The notes under the pieces are model-generated. The model made no database searches, was not told where the DNA came from, and saw nothing but the letters and a program-made list of their open reading frames with translations. DNA of 7,355 nucleotides from DATLBY01 sp035526665 (lineage in GTDB: Bacteria > Acidobacteriota > Terriglobia > Bryobacterales > Bryobacteraceae): NCBI GenBank assembly GCA_035526665.1, contig DATLBY010000124.1:1-7355 (forward strand). Reading direction: 5' to 3'. This document shows positions 6,915-7,355 of this stretch, piece by piece. The position numbers and the translations under genes were made by a program. Positions within the stretch are counted from its first letter, which is position 1. Each line of letters opens with the position of its first letter.

Positions 6915-7355
6915 CTAAGCCCGCAGATACTTATTGAAGAAATCCAGCGTTCGCTGCCACGCCAGTTTCGCCGCAGCTTCGTCATAGCGGGGGGTCGTGT
7001 CGTTATGAAAGCCGTGGTTTGCACCCTCATAAATGTGGGCCGTATACGTCGTATGGTTCGCCTTGAGAGCCTCCTCGAAGGCCGGCCATCCGGCGGCGAT
7101 ACGAGTATCGAGAGACGCGTAGTGCAGCAACAGCGGAGCCTTGATCTTGGGCACATCGGCGGCCGGAGGCTGGCCGCCATAAAACGGGACACCGGCGGTA
7201 AGATCCGAACCCATCCGGACAGCCAGCGAGCTCACCATTCCACCACCAAAACAGAAGCCGACGGCTCCAATCTTCCCGGTGCAGTCGGACCGCTCCTTCA
7301 GCCAGCGAGCCGCGGCGATGAAATCCTCGGTCATTTTCGGCTTGTCCACGCTTGC
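6915..7355 (-). CDS. Dienelactone hydrolase family protein, C-terminal part (5' end outside the window)
   Basis: The frame is open from the right window edge to the TAG at 6917-6915, giving 146 visible residues; the GTG at 7349 is an internal valine. The visible part is the C-terminal half of a dienelactone-hydrolase (carboxymethylenebutenolidase-like) fold, whose members are usually 230-290 residues. The catalytic triad is complete: the nucleophile elbow GFCFGG with cysteine at visible residue 35, the acid in SLDTR (D83) and the histidine in ANHGFHND (H114). The cysteine nucleophile is the DLH hallmark, in contrast to the serine of the hydrolase at 5376-6389. No signal peptide can be assessed. 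Family members hydrolyse dienelactones in chloroaromatic breakdown, but many act on other esters or are of unknown substrate, so no pathway is inferred. It converges on the broken gene at 6461-6815 with a 99-bp gap in which I see no strong terminator. Confidence 0.93.
   Translation of the reverse strand, partial: ASVDKPKMTEDFIAAARWLKERSDCTGKIGAVGFCFGGGMVSSLAVRMGSDLTAGVPFYGGQPPAADVPKIKAPLLLHYASLDTRIAAGWPAFEEALKANHTTYTAHIYEGANHGFHNDTTPRYDEAAAKLAWQRTLDFFNKYLRA

Overview
The window looks like chromosomal DNA from a high-GC, polymer-degrading bacterium rich in secreted proteins. The adjacent PSD1 (DUF1553) and DUF1501 genes are a hallmark pair of Planctomycetes, Verrucomicrobia and Acidobacteria. 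The small secreted protein remnant and the overall style make an acidobacterium of the Solibacter/Bryobacter type my best guess, but this is inference and the phylum cannot be fixed from the window alone. I see no phage, transposon, CRISPR array, tRNA or rRNA.

Layout, left to right. Positions 2-1042 (+) hold the C-terminal part of a PSD1/DUF1553 protein whose start lies outside the window. Five bases later comes a complete Tat-type DUF1501 protein (1048-2490, +). Only 6 bp separate its stop from the stop of a large convergent gene (2497-5379, -). That gene encodes a secreted protein with a DNRLRE-like module, a fibronectin-III-like module and a GH123/DUF4091-like glycosidase domain. It is translationally coupled by an ATGA overlap to the upstream gene for a secreted alpha/beta-hydrolase (5376-6389, -). 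A 71-bp divergent intergenic region follows. Then comes a small secreted-protein gene (6461-6815, +) that appears broken by an in-frame amber codon and a +1 frameshift. The C-terminal part of a dienelactone-hydrolase-family gene (6915-7355, -) runs off the right edge.

Functionally, the clearest unit is the two-gene minus-strand operon. A secreted serine esterase-type hydrolase and a secreted multi-domain glycosidase are probably made in linked amounts and could act on the same acetylated or N-acetylhexosamine-containing glycan. The PSD1-DUF1501 pair is a second, separate operon; its biochemical role is not established. The rest of the window is ordinary protein-coding sequence, with very tight packing (gaps of 5, 6, 71 and 99 bp and one 4-bp overlap).
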